A stretch of 64,000 nt of DNA from Cypionkella sp. (GCF_030652235.1 NZ_JAUSBA010000051.1:93284-157283), one strand, 5' to 3'; shown: positions 15,717-24,777, counted from the first letter of the stretch. The notes: generated by a model not told the origin, from the sequence alone. Numbers and translations are program-made.

Positions 15717-16579
15717 GCCGCTTTCGCAGTTTTCACCGACGAATTGCGGTTGGCCGGGGTAGCAGTCGTTATTTGAGCCTTGCGCCGTTCCTCGTAATCA
15801 TCACGGGCCAGCCGGGTAAGGCTCTGCGAGGTGTAGGTCAGCCGATCGTCATAGAGTTCATTCAGGGTGTAGCGCTTATCCTTGGCGATGTAGCGGTGCC
15901 AGCGGTCGCCATCGGTCAGACGCACCAGCTTCACCTGTGTGCTGCCAGCGTGGCCTCTGACGTATCCAGCGCCCTGCCGCAGCGCCTTCTTCACCTTGGC
16001 TTCCTGATCAGGTGCAGCGAGAACAACGCCGTGCAGGTGCAGCCGCCCTTCTGGTGACACCTCAAGGTGCAGCGCCATCGGCAGACCGGACAGACCCTGT
16101 TCCTTCAAAGCCTCAGTAATGCGCCTAGACAGGTTCCGCATAGGGTTCTCTGAATGGAGTGAGCCGCTTTCCCGCCCGAACGAGAGGTTCAACGAAACCG
16201 CTTTGCCGCCCCGTGCCTGTGTGGTCTTGATGGCGGCGCGGAACTTTTCTTCTGGTGACAGCTTCAACCATGCCTTCGGCGTGGTGCTGACTGTTCCTGT
16301 GGGTGTGCTGCGTGCTGTGGGTGGTGATGTTACAGGGGGTGCCGTGGGGGTGGCTTGAGGTGTGGTGTGGGTGCCTAACTGGTCAAACACTTCGTTTTGG
16401 GTGCTAAGTGCATTGATTTTGCTTACAGAAGTGACTGTTGCAGGGTGGACAAAATTTGCGGGCTGGATGGGGGTGCTTTGCAGGCGGGAAAGCGTGGCAA
16501 GAACGGCCTCAAAATCTTCGAGGCTCATGGTGACAGGCACGTTTATGCACTGTGCGGGTTGTGGTGACAGGTCAGGCAT
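15707..16579 (-). CDS. HUH-type Rep-like protein
   Basis: About 290 residues from ATG 16579. The N-terminal third is Pro/Thr-rich and probably disordered. The C-terminal part has a beta-strand HUH motif (MALHLEVSPEGRLHLHGVV, with HLHG) and a later tyrosine-lysine motif, WHRYIAKDKRYTLNELY, as in rolling-circle replication initiators and related nickases. A longer frame begins at 16780 but would overlap the divergent AIPR gene and has no binding site. In phage satellites such proteins initiate replication; that role is inferred. A terminator and paired 30-bp repeats follow the gene. Confidence 0.65.
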   Translation of the reverse strand: MPDLSPQPAQCINVPVTMSLEDFEAVLATLSRLQSTPIQPANFVHPATVTSVSKINALSTQNEVFDQLGTHTTPQATPTAPPVTSPPTARSTPTGTVSTTPKAWLKLSPEEKFRAAIKTTQARGGKAVSLNLSFGRESGSLHSENPMRNLSRRITEALKEQGLSGLPMALHLEVSPEGRLHLHGVVLAAPDQEAKVKKALRQGAGYVRGHAGSTQVKLVRLTDGDRWHRYIAKDKRYTLNELYDDRLTYTSQSLTRLARDDYEERRKAQITTATPANRNSSVKTAKAALH

Positions 16580-16762
16580 CGGTGATCTCGGCTTGCAGGC
16601 TTCGAGATGGAGATAAGCGATGGGCGTGGGCGTGCAAGGGGGGTATGGTAAAATTACAACACATTGCCCGGTTGGTGTATGCGAGGTCGTGCTTTGACAC
16701 ACCCCTTGACTCTGTAATCTCACAGTGCCTACTGAATTTTTAAGTATACATGGTAAGGCAGA

Positions 16763-18436
16763 ATGAGAAACATAACTCAACTAGAATATTCTCTAATTCA
16801 AAGCAGAGTTGAACTTACCAAAAAACGAAACGGCTTAGAAACGGACTCACGAGCATTTGCTCACGTCATTCTTGAGTCTATGACTGAACATGGCGATGGT
16901 GAAATATCACCACATATTACCGATGGCGGCCATGATCGCGGCGCTGATGCAGTATACATTCAGGAGAAAGGCGGTGTGGCGACGATCTCGATCTTTCAGT
17001 TCAAATACGCCACAACTATCAGCAGTGCGCAACGGAACTTTCCGGGCGCAGAGATAGACAAAATATGCAGCTTGATTTCTGACATTATGAATAGAGCGAG
17101 TGGCCTGATAGCAAGTGTAAACGGAATCTTAGCCCAAAAAATCAATGATATTTGGGGACTGGTTGACGCCGGAACTCATCTTAATTTTAAGATATTTTTA
17201 TCATCAAACACCAACGGCCTTGCAGATCTTGAGAGAAAAAGATTGAGTGCCTATTGCGCAGATCACCGAATAGTGACATTTGAAGAAATATCGCACTCTG
17301 CGGTAATATCAATGATTTCGGCTGATGACAGGATAGCAGAAGCAGGAACGCTTGACTGTATTGACCTGCAAAAATATGAGAGATCAGACGGTGATATAAG
17401 GGGTGTAATCGCAAATATAGATGCCGGATCTTTTGTCCGGTTAATCTGTCATGATGATTTGCAGACCATTAAGCGGCACATATTTTATGACAATATACGC
17501 GGATTCCTAGGAATTGACGGCGGTTATAACAAGCAAATCGAAGCAAGCGCGCTTGCCGATGACAGCCACCTATTTTGGTATCTCAATAACGGCATTACTA
17601 TTATAGCTAAGGACTTTTCACATCAGCCAATTCGGGGGTCCAAGATTCATTTGACTGACTTTCAGATTGTGAACGGCGCTCAGACCTCCTATTCACTATT
17701 TGAGGCATATAAGGTCGACCCGGTAAAAGTCTCATCGTTGGTGCTTCTTGTCAAAATATTTGCTTCGAGCCGAACGGACGTTGCGAACAGTATTGCCATC
17801 GCAACAAATAGCCAAGCACGCATCGGCCCTCGTGATCTGCGTGCAAATGATGCTATCCAGAAGAAAATCGAAGCTGTTTTTCTAAACAGTGGCATACTTT
17901 ACGAGAGGAAGAAGAATCAGTATTCGTCAAAATCCGATATGGCAGTATTCGATTCGCTAAAATTAGGTCAGGCAATACTTGCCTACCATATTCGTGAGCC
18001 GCACAGAGCAAGAACCAGTTCAGATGAAATCTTCTCATCACGCTACTACAACGAAATATTTTCAGACGCTCTCGATGCGAACTACCTTGTTCTGATCGCT
18101 AAATTGTTCATTGCAGTTAGTGCAAGTCGTGAGTTCACTATGGAAGCAATAAGAGCGCACGGAACAGTTACTCGTGTTGATGACTTTTCAGCATACAGCC
18201 AGTGGCATATGCTGTTCTGTATTTCGCTACTCGCCAGACGTGATCAAATGTTGATCCCGCCGGAGTCTGATTTTCCAAAATATATTGAGGAAGCAAACGC
18301 AATTGTCTCAAAGATCGCAATTAGTAATCAATCTTTTTCTTATTACAAGTTTTTTAGATCACCCAAAGCAAAGGAGTTAATCCAAGCCGAAATTGGCTCT
18401 GGGTCTGCGCAACTCGCGTTCGATATTTTTAGTTAA
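16763..18436 (+). CDS. AIPR-family abortive infection/phage resistance protein with PD-(D/E)XK-like N-terminus
   Basis: 557 residues. The AIPR signature is clear around residues 270-310: LFWYLNNGITIIA and DFQIVNGAQTSYSLF. The N-terminus has a Mrr-like nuclease pattern, GGHDRGADAVYI (D62) then ISIFQFKYA (Q79, K81), suggesting DNA or RNA cleavage. The gene is markedly AT-richer than its neighbours and lies on the opposite strand to the structural genes, as expected of a cargo gene gained separately. AIPR proteins are known from abortive-infection loci. Exclusion of competing phages from the lysogen is the likely role, but unproven. Confidence 0.85.
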   Translation: MRNITQLEYSLIQSRVELTKKRNGLETDSRAFAHVILESMTEHGDGEISPHITDGGHDRGADAVYIQEKGGVATISIFQFKYATTISSAQRNFPGAEIDKICSLISDIMNRASGLIASVNGILAQKINDIWGLVDAGTHLNFKIFLSSNTNGLADLERKRLSAYCADHRIVTFEEISHSAVISMISADDRIAEAGTLDCIDLQKYERSDGDIRGVIANIDAGSFVRLICHDDLQTIKRHIFYDNIRGFLGIDGGYNKQIEASALADDSHLFWYLNNGITIIAKDFSHQPIRGSKIHLTDFQIVNGAQTSYSLFEAYKVDPVKVSSLVLLVKIFASSRTDVANSIAIATNSQARIGPRDLRANDAIQKKIEAVFLNSGILYERKKNQYSSKSDMAVFDSLKLGQAILAYHIREPHRARTSSDEIFSSRYYNEIFSDALDANYLVLIAKLFIAVSASREFTMEAIRAHGTVTRVDDFSAYSQWHMLFCISLLARRDQMLIPPESDFPKYIEEANAIVSKIAISNQSFSYYKFFRSPKAKELIQAEIGSGSAQLAFDIFS

Positions 18437-18472
18437 CCCCGTTCGCTACCCCATTTATACATAGCCTAATCG

Positions 18473-20830
18473 TCACCCTTTACGGTTCAGCATCGCACCG
18501 GGCCGGAACTGGCGACCTATCTCGTCACGCACCACCGCCCGCATAGATAGTTCGGTTTCGCGTGCCACCTGCTTGGCGAGATCGGCATTTTGCTCTGGCG
18601 TTCCACCGCTGGCGGTGACTGTCACGGGCGCGTTGATGGTCACGCTGGGGGCGGATACCCCGCCAGACTCGCGCAGAGAGTCACCAGAGGCCCGTGCCGA
18701 TGCTTTGGCCATACCCACCGCCCCGCCGTCGGCATAGCCCTGTAGCGCGCTCCTATGGAGTCCTTCGAGGTTTGCCACGCCAAGGCGGTTCACGCTGGCC
18801 TTGCTGAAAACATACTCGCCACCGTGGACAATTCCCTTCGGCTCATACTTTCCGCCAGCCCCCGTGAAGCCGCCACCCGAAAAGCCCAGCAGTCCGCCGA
18901 TCCAGCCCATGAACGAACCCGCACCAGCACCTTCAAACATCGCCATCAACTTTTTCTGCGCAGCCACTTTAAGCATCTGCAACAGCAGACCTTTCAGGGC
19001 TTCGCCCGCCGTCATGCTGCCATCGGCCATCGACATGAAAATGTCGGTCAAGGCTTGCGCGCCTTTCGCCCCGGCCTGTTCGATCTGTTGCAGCTTGTCG
19101 GTGGCGGTTTCGGCGTTCTGGCCTGCGGTCGCGTAGGCAGCCGCAAGCTGATCAATCTGCGCTTCCAGTTCGGGCGTGATCTGCTTTCCGGCCTGTTGCG
19201 CTGCGGTCAGCAGTTCGGCTTTCTGGCGGGCGAACTCCAGCGCGTTGCCATACTGTTTGCCACCAGCCGCCACCGCCAGCATCACCACGGCTTCACGCTC
19301 CAGCGCCGCCGTTTCTTGCTGAATCGAGGCCAGCGCCTTTGCAAAGTCATCTTGCTTGGCGGCACCACCAGCGCCCCCTCCGGGTTTGGGTGCGTCTGGC
19401 ACGCCGAAGTCAGGGTCGTTCGGCGCGCGCTTAGGCTTGACGCTGGTTGTCGGTGCCAGCGGCGATGCGGGTTCGGGCGGCAACAGATCACCGCCAGAGG
19501 CCAGCGGCGTTCCGCTGTCCATGAGGGCGATGCCAGCGACAGCATCGCGGGCAGCGGCTGCGGCACCGGGCAGAAGGCCGATCCATTCAAGCAGGCTGGA
19601 AACCTGCCCGATGACGCCCGCCAGCCGCGCCTGATCAAGTTCACCCATCGCGGTCAGGGTGTCTTGTGCCTCTGTCACCACGTCCTTCAGCTTTTCGGCG
19701 TAGGCTTCGCCGCTAATGGTGCCAGCTTCAAATTCCCGCGCAGCATCACCGATGTGCGTGGCGAGGCCAGTGAACGCCTGCGCGGCAGCTTCGTCGCCCA
19801 AACCGCGCATCATGTTTGACGCATCGCTCAAAGCCGGAACAAGCAGCCGCGCCTCGGTTGCAAGATCACCATACTCGATCTTGAGGCTTTCGATCTGTTC
19901 AAGCGCGTCTTGCGGCACCTCTGGCATATCGGCCAAGCGGTCGCTGGTGCCTTTGCCGACAAGGCGCGCGGTGTCCACCGGGTCAAAGGTCAACTTCGGC
20001 GTCTCGCGGTCGATCAGGCCGAAGAAATATCCAGCTTCGACAACGCCTGTGCGCCAAACAGACGCCAGCCGGGTTTCGACTTCGGAAAACTTGGCGTCTA
20101 GCTCGCCTGCCTTCTTCACCGCGCCTTCGTCCAGCACCAGCCCCAGATCGCGCGCGCGGGCGATCTGCGCAGAGATGCCGGCTTGCCCCTTGTCCAGCAA
20201 TTCGACAAAGCGTTCACCCCCGGAACCGCCAAACACTTCGTCGGCAATCCTGATCTGTGCCGCTTTGTCCAGCCCTTCCATGCGCCCGATGATCTCAAGC
20301 ATCAGCGCGGACGGGTCTTTCAGCTTCTTTTCAAGGTCCACGGCGCTAAAGCCAAGCCGCTTGAACGCATCCGCGCCCGAACCGCTGCCTGTCTGGATAA
20401 ATTCATCGGCGCGCAAAGACAGTTCCTTGAACCCATCAGTGAGGGCGTCGATGCCGATGCGGTTCTGATCAGCGACAAACTGCCATTCTTGGAAGGCTTC
20501 GACGTTCACCCCAGCGCGCTTGGCGGCGTCACCGATCTCGGCCATGCCGCGCACGATCTGGCGGGTGTTAGCAACAGCATCGGCAACACTTAGGGCGGCG
20601 ATTGCAGGAAGTGCTATCTTCGGCAAGGCGATACCCTTGAACGCCTTCGCCATGCGACCACCAGCCGCCTCGTAGCTTTTCGCCATAGCGTCGGCTGACT
20701 TTTTGGCGTTCCGCTGCATATCAGTCGAGAACTTCTTTTGCGCTCCGTTCGCTTTCTTGAGGGCGCGTTCGAGGCCGTCGATGCGTGCCTCAAGAGGGAT
20801 AACGAGGCCGGGAAGGTTTACGTCGGTCAT
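18473..20830 (-). CDS. Phage tail tape measure protein
   Basis: 785 residues. It begins with a coiled-coil region (LEARIDGLERALKKANGAQK), then a hydrophobic patch at about residues 70-90. Next comes the common tape-measure block GVNVEAFQEWQFVADQNRIG...FKELSLRADEF, with VFGGSGGERFVELLDKG further on. The C-terminal part has Gly-rich segments (GGLLGFSGGGFTGAGG, GGEYVFSK) frequent in minor tail proteins. Its length would predict a siphophage tail of ordinary size, which is odd because no tail tube or baseplate genes are seen. It is the last gene of the minus-strand morphogenesis operon and converges with the AIPR gene 36 bases away. Confidence 0.88.
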   Translation of the reverse strand: MTDVNLPGLVIPLEARIDGLERALKKANGAQKKFSTDMQRNAKKSADAMAKSYEAAGGRMAKAFKGIALPKIALPAIAALSVADAVANTRQIVRGMAEIGDAAKRAGVNVEAFQEWQFVADQNRIGIDALTDGFKELSLRADEFIQTGSGSGADAFKRLGFSAVDLEKKLKDPSALMLEIIGRMEGLDKAAQIRIADEVFGGSGGERFVELLDKGQAGISAQIARARDLGLVLDEGAVKKAGELDAKFSEVETRLASVWRTGVVEAGYFFGLIDRETPKLTFDPVDTARLVGKGTSDRLADMPEVPQDALEQIESLKIEYGDLATEARLLVPALSDASNMMRGLGDEAAAQAFTGLATHIGDAAREFEAGTISGEAYAEKLKDVVTEAQDTLTAMGELDQARLAGVIGQVSSLLEWIGLLPGAAAAARDAVAGIALMDSGTPLASGGDLLPPEPASPLAPTTSVKPKRAPNDPDFGVPDAPKPGGGAGGAAKQDDFAKALASIQQETAALEREAVVMLAVAAGGKQYGNALEFARQKAELLTAAQQAGKQITPELEAQIDQLAAAYATAGQNAETATDKLQQIEQAGAKGAQALTDIFMSMADGSMTAGEALKGLLLQMLKVAAQKKLMAMFEGAGAGSFMGWIGGLLGFSGGGFTGAGGKYEPKGIVHGGEYVFSKASVNRLGVANLEGLHRSALQGYADGGAVGMAKASARASGDSLRESGGVSAPSVTINAPVTVTASGGTPEQNADLAKQVARETELSMRAVVRDEIGRQFRPGAMLNRKG

Positions 20831-20841
20831 AGCGGTGTCTC

Positions 20842-22449
20842 CTAGAATGTGAACAGGTCCGCATCGGCGGCGTTGTAAGCTGATTGGTTGGTTTCGGCTG
20901 CGCAGGCGCGCGACACGGCCATAGCGGCGGCGATTGCGCCGTCTATGCGGTCGGTTTTCTTGCCTTTGTGCATCCTGATCAGGCCAGTGTCGTTGCGGCT
21001 GGCAACCACGCTGGCGAAGTGATGGCGAAGCACCGGGTGGCCGTCATGCCTGATAAGATGCCCGTTCACGGTGCGCGCAAGGTCGCCAGCCGCTACACCC
21101 ATCGTCAGAGGTGCTTGGCGCATTTCCACCGTAGGGATGCCGTCATCATAGAGGTGCTGCATGGTGACGCGCGCGAGGTGCGGGTCAAAGGCCACCTCTT
21201 GCACGTCAAACCGCCCGCAAAGTTCACGCACACAATCTTCAACCGCGGCGGGTGCAATAATCGGGCCGGGAACCGCGGTGATCAGACCTTCATCACGCCA
21301 CCGTTCGTATGGCACCCCGTCGCGGTCGCCACGCTCTTTCAGGTCATCACCGGGAACAAAGAACCACGGCTTGACCGTGATCTGCCCGTCATCATGCAGG
21401 AAGGCTGCCACCACCGCCGTAAGGTCGCCACTGATAGACATATCAACGCCAATCCAGCACGGCAGCGCCTCAAGGTCGGTCAGGTCGTCGGCAAAGCAGC
21501 GGGCGTCGTAGGTGTCGAGGTCAAACAACGGGCTGCGGCTGTGTGCCATCCACAGATTGAGGTTGAACTGTTGGAAGGCGTAGCGGTCAGATGGTCGGCC
21601 TTCGGCCTCTTTGGCCGCTGCGCGCAGCCCGCTTAGGCTCGGAAAGCCGTGGATAAGGCCGGGGTTCACCCGCTGCCATACCGCTTCATCCTGCCAATCG
21701 TCATCGGGTCCGGCCTCAAAAATGATCGGCAGATATTCCGGGTTGTCGATTTCGCCCAAAGCCACCCGGCGCGCGTAGCTGTATTGCTCTGCCCCTAGGT
21801 TTTCAGAACCCCGGCCTGCGGTCGTGGCGATGACGGTCAGACTTTGATCCACCTTCACCATGCCGGATTTCAGGGCTTCCCAGAGGTCGCGGCCTTTCCA
21901 GACGTGGATTTCGTCAATCAGGGTGAAGGATGGGGTCTTACCATGCTGCGCGCCGCCGTCGCTGGAAACGGCGATCAGGGTCACGTCCTGCGCTTTCAGC
22001 ACGATTTTCTTGGCGCTGTTGTGGGCGTCATAGATGCGCGTTGCTGCCACCAGCCGCTTGTCGGCCCGAACGATATTGGCGGCTTCACGAAAGCCGATGC
22101 CTGCTTGTTCGCGGTCACTGGCGGCAAAGATCACTTGTCCGGCTGGCACCTTTTCCGGGCCGATGGTGTGCAACAACGCCAGCGCGGCGGCGAGGCTGGT
22201 CTTGCGGTTGCCGCGCGGGATCATCAAGAACACGTTGCGCACGATACGGCTGCCATCGGGATGGCGCGGGCCGTAGATGCGCCGCACGATACGTTCTTGC
22301 CACGGGAAAAGCTGGAAAGCGCGCTTCGGCAAGGTGCTGTTTGGGTGCTTCAACAGGCGCAAGAAACGCACGGCACGTTCACCGAAGCCGAACGGGTCCG
22401 GGATCGGGCTGTTGTCGTAAATCCATGCCGGGTAGGTGCTTGCGGTCAT
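20842..22449 (-). CDS. terL: Phage terminase large subunit
   Basis: About 535 residues. The N-terminal ATPase has RNVFLMIPRGNRKTSLAAAL (Walker A-like) and FTLIDEIHVW (Walker B, DE). The C-terminal nuclease has CWIGVDMSISGDLTAVVAA, AFDPHLARVTM and the late acidic residues in KKTDRIDGAIAAAMA. This is the P27/HK97-like type that cuts and pumps DNA into proheads. I chose ATG 22449, one base after the small subunit stop; an upstream frame start would overlap that gene. Confidence 0.93.
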   Translation of the reverse strand: MTASTYPAWIYDNSPIPDPFGFGERAVRFLRLLKHPNSTLPKRAFQLFPWQERIVRRIYGPRHPDGSRIVRNVFLMIPRGNRKTSLAAALALLHTIGPEKVPAGQVIFAASDREQAGIGFREAANIVRADKRLVAATRIYDAHNSAKKIVLKAQDVTLIAVSSDGGAQHGKTPSFTLIDEIHVWKGRDLWEALKSGMVKVDQSLTVIATTAGRGSENLGAEQYSYARRVALGEIDNPEYLPIIFEAGPDDDWQDEAVWQRVNPGLIHGFPSLSGLRAAAKEAEGRPSDRYAFQQFNLNLWMAHSRSPLFDLDTYDARCFADDLTDLEALPCWIGVDMSISGDLTAVVAAFLHDDGQITVKPWFFVPGDDLKERGDRDGVPYERWRDEGLITAVPGPIIAPAAVEDCVRELCGRFDVQEVAFDPHLARVTMQHLYDDGIPTVEMRQAPLTMGVAAGDLARTVNGHLIRHDGHPVLRHHFASVVASRNDTGLIRMHKGKKTDRIDGAIAAAMAVSRACAAETNQSAYNAADADLFTF

Positions 22450-22450
22450 G

Positions 22451-22843
22451 CTACACCGCCAGCGGGTTGTCTGCGTCGTCATCATCGGCGACGTTGTTGC
22501 CGATGCGGGCGCGGCTTGTGGGTGTCAAACCATACTCGGCTGCCAACTGGCGGGCGGTCTGCGCTGCGCGATTGAGAACGCCAAACAGTTTTGCGTCGAT
22601 TATGCCGCCAGCGGTTTGGCGGTCTGTCTCGATCTGCCGGATGATGCCAATACAGGTGACGTAATTTTCCACCCCCGCCAGATCGGCGCGGGTGATGATC
22701 TGCCGCGCGATCAGTTGCGGCATAATACGCTTCCACTCTGCTTTCGCCTGCACCGACAGCCATGACGGCACGGGTGGCGCTTTCGACAGGGCGTCATCAT
22801 CCGGGGAAAGAGTGGGCTTGATACCTCTGGAATGAACGCTCAT
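22451..22843 (-). CDS. terS: Phage terminase small subunit, P27 family
   Basis: 130 residues from ATG 22843 (MSVHSRGIKPTLSPDDDALS) with AAGGTG upstream. Features of P27-type small terminases are PPVPSWLSVQAKAEWKRIMP and the helical region DLAGVENYVTCIGIIRQIE, followed by KLFGVLNRAAQTARQLAAEYGLTP. It recognises the packaging site and hands DNA to the large subunit encoded immediately downstream. Confidence 0.9.
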   Translation of the reverse strand: MSVHSRGIKPTLSPDDDALSKAPPVPSWLSVQAKAEWKRIMPQLIARQIITRADLAGVENYVTCIGIIRQIETDRQTAGGIIDAKLFGVLNRAAQTARQLAAEYGLTPTSRARIGNNVADDDDADNPLAV

Positions 22844-22853
22844 GCTGCACCTT

Positions 22854-22866
22854 GACACTTAGTGTC
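22854..22866. promoter_or_regulatory. 13-bp palindrome between terS and the divergent small gene
   Basis: GACAC-TTA-GTGTC lies in the 65-base divergent gap between the small terminase start and the plus-strand gene at 22909. Position and symmetry suggest a protein-binding site controlling one or both genes. No known regulator can be assigned. Confidence 0.35.
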
Positions 22867-22908
22867 CGCAGCATTGCCTCCACCAGATAAGTGAACCAGT
22901 GAGCCTAG

Positions 22909-23301
22909 ATGAAAGACTTCATACTTTTTGCGTCGATTTTGACCGCCGGGATTTTGGGTTTCATTGTCAAGCAAAACGCCGATGATCTGACAAGTCTTAA
23001 AGCTAGTCTCAGCAGCGCCGAAACGCAGTTGGCGGCGGCAAGTGCCGACAAAGTCACTGCCGGAGAACGAACCGCATATGGCTCGATCTGCGTTGATTGG
23101 ATAAAAGATGTCGAGGAAAAGAAGGGAACCAAAGGTGAATACTCTTTGGGACGCTCTTGGAAAAAACACGGACAATTTGTGTTTGAGGTTATGACCCCGG
23201 CAGAGGGCGGAAACATGGTGGTTTGCACCTATGACGAGCAATCCGGTGTGGTGGTTCGACCAGCAGACAGTGAACGAAGCATATGGATGTTCTATGAATA
23301 G
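22909..23301 (+). CDS. Membrane-anchored small protein inserted on the opposite strand (moron-like)
   Basis: 130 residues. An N-terminal membrane helix, FILFASILTAGILGFIV (about residues 4-20), is followed by a short coiled coil (LTSLKASLSSAETQLAAASA). A compact, probably periplasmic C-terminal domain holds two cysteines (SICVDW, VVCTYD). It stands alone on the plus strand between head-tail adaptor and terminase genes, all of which are on the minus strand. That is the typical position of a moron expressed from its own promoter in the lysogen. No family is recognised; superinfection exclusion or envelope modification is only a guess. Confidence 0.65.
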   Translation: MKDFILFASILTAGILGFIVKQNADDLTSLKASLSSAETQLAAASADKVTAGERTAYGSICVDWIKDVEEKKGTKGEYSLGRSWKKHGQFVFEVMTPAEGGNMVVCTYDEQSGVVVRPADSERSIWMFYE

Positions 23302-23303
23302 GC

Positions 23304-23624
23304 TCATGGCTGCACCCCTACGGCGCGCAGCTTCCAGCCGTCGCGCCGCCCGATCTCTGTGATGGCTTTCAGGTCATAGCTGCGGCCTTCAAACAGGATA
23401 CGGTCGCCTGTGGTGATCGGTGTAGGGTGCCAGCGCACGATAAACACCAGAGTCTCGGCCTCGGCTTGACCGAAGCCTGTGGCGATTTCATCCGCGTTCT
23501 GTTCACGCACCTCGGCTCGAACGGTCAGCAAATTCGTCCAGGTGATTGCCGGGACTCTGCCGGGTAGCCCGGTTTCGACTGCGCGTTGAACGGTGATAAT
23601 TCTGTCTAGTTTACCTGCTTCCAT
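23304..23624 (-). CDS. Phage head-tail adaptor (stopper) protein
   Basis: About 106 residues. The start MEAGKLDRIITVQR and the block LTVRAEVREQNADEIA are typical of SPP1 gp16/HK97-type head closure proteins, and the tail FEGRSYDLKAITEIGRRDG is also characteristic. ATG 23624 follows the stop of the upstream gene by 2 bases, with GGGGGT as binding site. It closes the portal channel and connects to the tail. Confidence 0.85.
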   Translation of the reverse strand: MEAGKLDRIITVQRAVETGLPGRVPAITWTNLLTVRAEVREQNADEIATGFGQAEAETLVFIVRWHPTPITTGDRILFEGRSYDLKAITEIGRRDGWKLRAVGVQP

Positions 23625-23626
23625 GA

Positions 23627-24046
23627 TCAGAACCCCCACCGGATGACCGCTTCCAGCGTCATCACGCCATGCACATACGAAAGGTCAGGTTGGGGGTCGC
23701 GCAGCCATATCGTGCGGGGCTTGGCGTAGTCGTCAACGGCAAAGCCAGCACCAGCAGGGGCGTCGATCAGGGCTTGCAGCACCGCCATACCGATGGCTTT
23801 GGCCGTCTCGGCACCGTCTTCAATCGCCCAGATATGCAGATCGAGGAACACCCGCGCGACGTGCTGCGATACGGGCGCGCGGCCAAGATATTCGGTCTGC
23901 GCACCCGCAAGGATGATGCACGGCGTCTTGTCGGGCCGGGTCGAACCTGCGCGAACATGCGCCACTGGCACCAGCGCAAGCACCTCTGGCGATGCCACCA
24001 GCGCGGCTGCAACAGCGTCTTGGAAGGCTACTGTGGGCTCAAGCAT
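23627..24046 (-). CDS. DUF3168 tail terminator-like protein
   Basis: 139 residues from ATG 24046 (MLEPTVAFQDAVAAALVAS). The DUF3168 pattern is seen in PCIILAGAQTEYLG, VFLDLHIWAIEDG and the C-terminal HGVMTLEAVIRW. In the Rhodobacter gene transfer agent the equivalent protein is the tail terminator at the head-tail junction. It overlaps the upstream gene by 8 bases. Confidence 0.85.
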   Translation of the reverse strand: MLEPTVAFQDAVAAALVASPEVLALVPVAHVRAGSTRPDKTPCIILAGAQTEYLGRAPVSQHVARVFLDLHIWAIEDGAETAKAIGMAVLQALIDAPAGAGFAVDDYAKPRTIWLRDPQPDLSYVHGVMTLEAVIRWGF

Positions 24047-24488
24047 CGGATGCACTCCCGTTTTTGGCCGCTGCGCGTATGGCAGCACCCACGGCGCGGC
24101 CGATGCGCGCTTTGAACTTGGCGCGGGTCAGACGTTCGGCCGGGCGCATAAACGGCTGTGCCTCGTGGTTTACGGTGCCAAATTCTTGCAGATGGCCGTG
24201 GCGCATATCGGGGTTGCCCACGGTAACAAGGGCTTGGTTTTCGGCAGCGGTGCGCTTGCCACCACCAGCGGCATATGGCGGCGTGGTGCCACCGGGCGGC
24301 GTGACTGCAATCGAGGCGATCAAGTCGCCTTCGTCTTGCGGTGCCAGCGCGCGCATGGTCGCGGCAAGATCTTCCGCACCCTGCACAAGCGCGGGCCGAA
24401 CGTGCGCCACGATCTCAGCCGGGATAGCTTCAAGTCGTTTCGCAAGAGCGCGTGATTGTGCTGCAAGGTCAAATGATTGCGAAGCCAT
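24039..24488 (-). CDS. HK97-gp10-like morphogenesis protein
   Basis: 149 residues from ATG 24488 (MASQSFDLAAQSRALAKRLE). The helical N-terminus and the block RHGHLQEFGTVNHEAQPFMRPA (the EFGT...PFMRPA motif) identify the HK97-gp10/tail-completion family. An open frame extends further upstream but overlaps the connector gene. It sits between connector and terminator genes as in other siphophages. Confidence 0.85.
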   Translation of the reverse strand: MASQSFDLAAQSRALAKRLEAIPAEIVAHVRPALVQGAEDLAATMRALAPQDEGDLIASIAVTPPGGTTPPYAAGGGKRTAAENQALVTVGNPDMRHGHLQEFGTVNHEAQPFMRPAERLTRAKFKARIGRAVGAAIRAAAKNGSASDA

Positions 24489-24489
24489 C

Positions 24490-24777
24490 TTACACCACCC
24501 ACTGACGGTAGGCTTGCAAAAGATCATGCACGCCGAAGGGGATTGCGTAAGCATTGCCGCCCACGGTCGCGGCTTCCCTGATTTCATACCAGTATGCCGC
24601 CATCATCAGCACGGCTTGCGTGATTGCAGCGGGTGCCGGGTCGTAAATCCAGCCGCCGATGTAGCTCGCGCAATAACCTTCGGCGGCTTCCAGCTTGTGC
24701 TGTAACAACACATCATCGAGGTCATGTTCGATATTCAACTGCGATTTCAGCAGGCTAAGAGGTGTAAGTGATGTCAT
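24490..24777 (-). CDS. gp6-like head-tail connector (adaptor)
   Basis: 95 residues: LSLLKSQLNIEHDLDDVLL, then a helix with YCASYIGG, QAVLMMAAYWYEIREA and the C-terminal PFGVHDLLQAYRQW. This matches gp6-like connectors of HK97 and the gene transfer agent adaptor. It binds the portal ring after packaging. It is separated from the next upstream gene by about 70 bases. Confidence 0.88.
   Translation of the reverse strand: MTSLTPLSLLKSQLNIEHDLDDVLLQHKLEAAEGYCASYIGGWIYDPAPAAITQAVLMMAAYWYEIREAATVGGNAYAIPFGVHDLLQAYRQWVV

Noticed and set aside
16580..16780. A 67-residue N-terminal extension of the HUH protein
   Set aside because: It would overlap the AIPR gene and remove the divergent promoter region, and it has no ribosome binding site.
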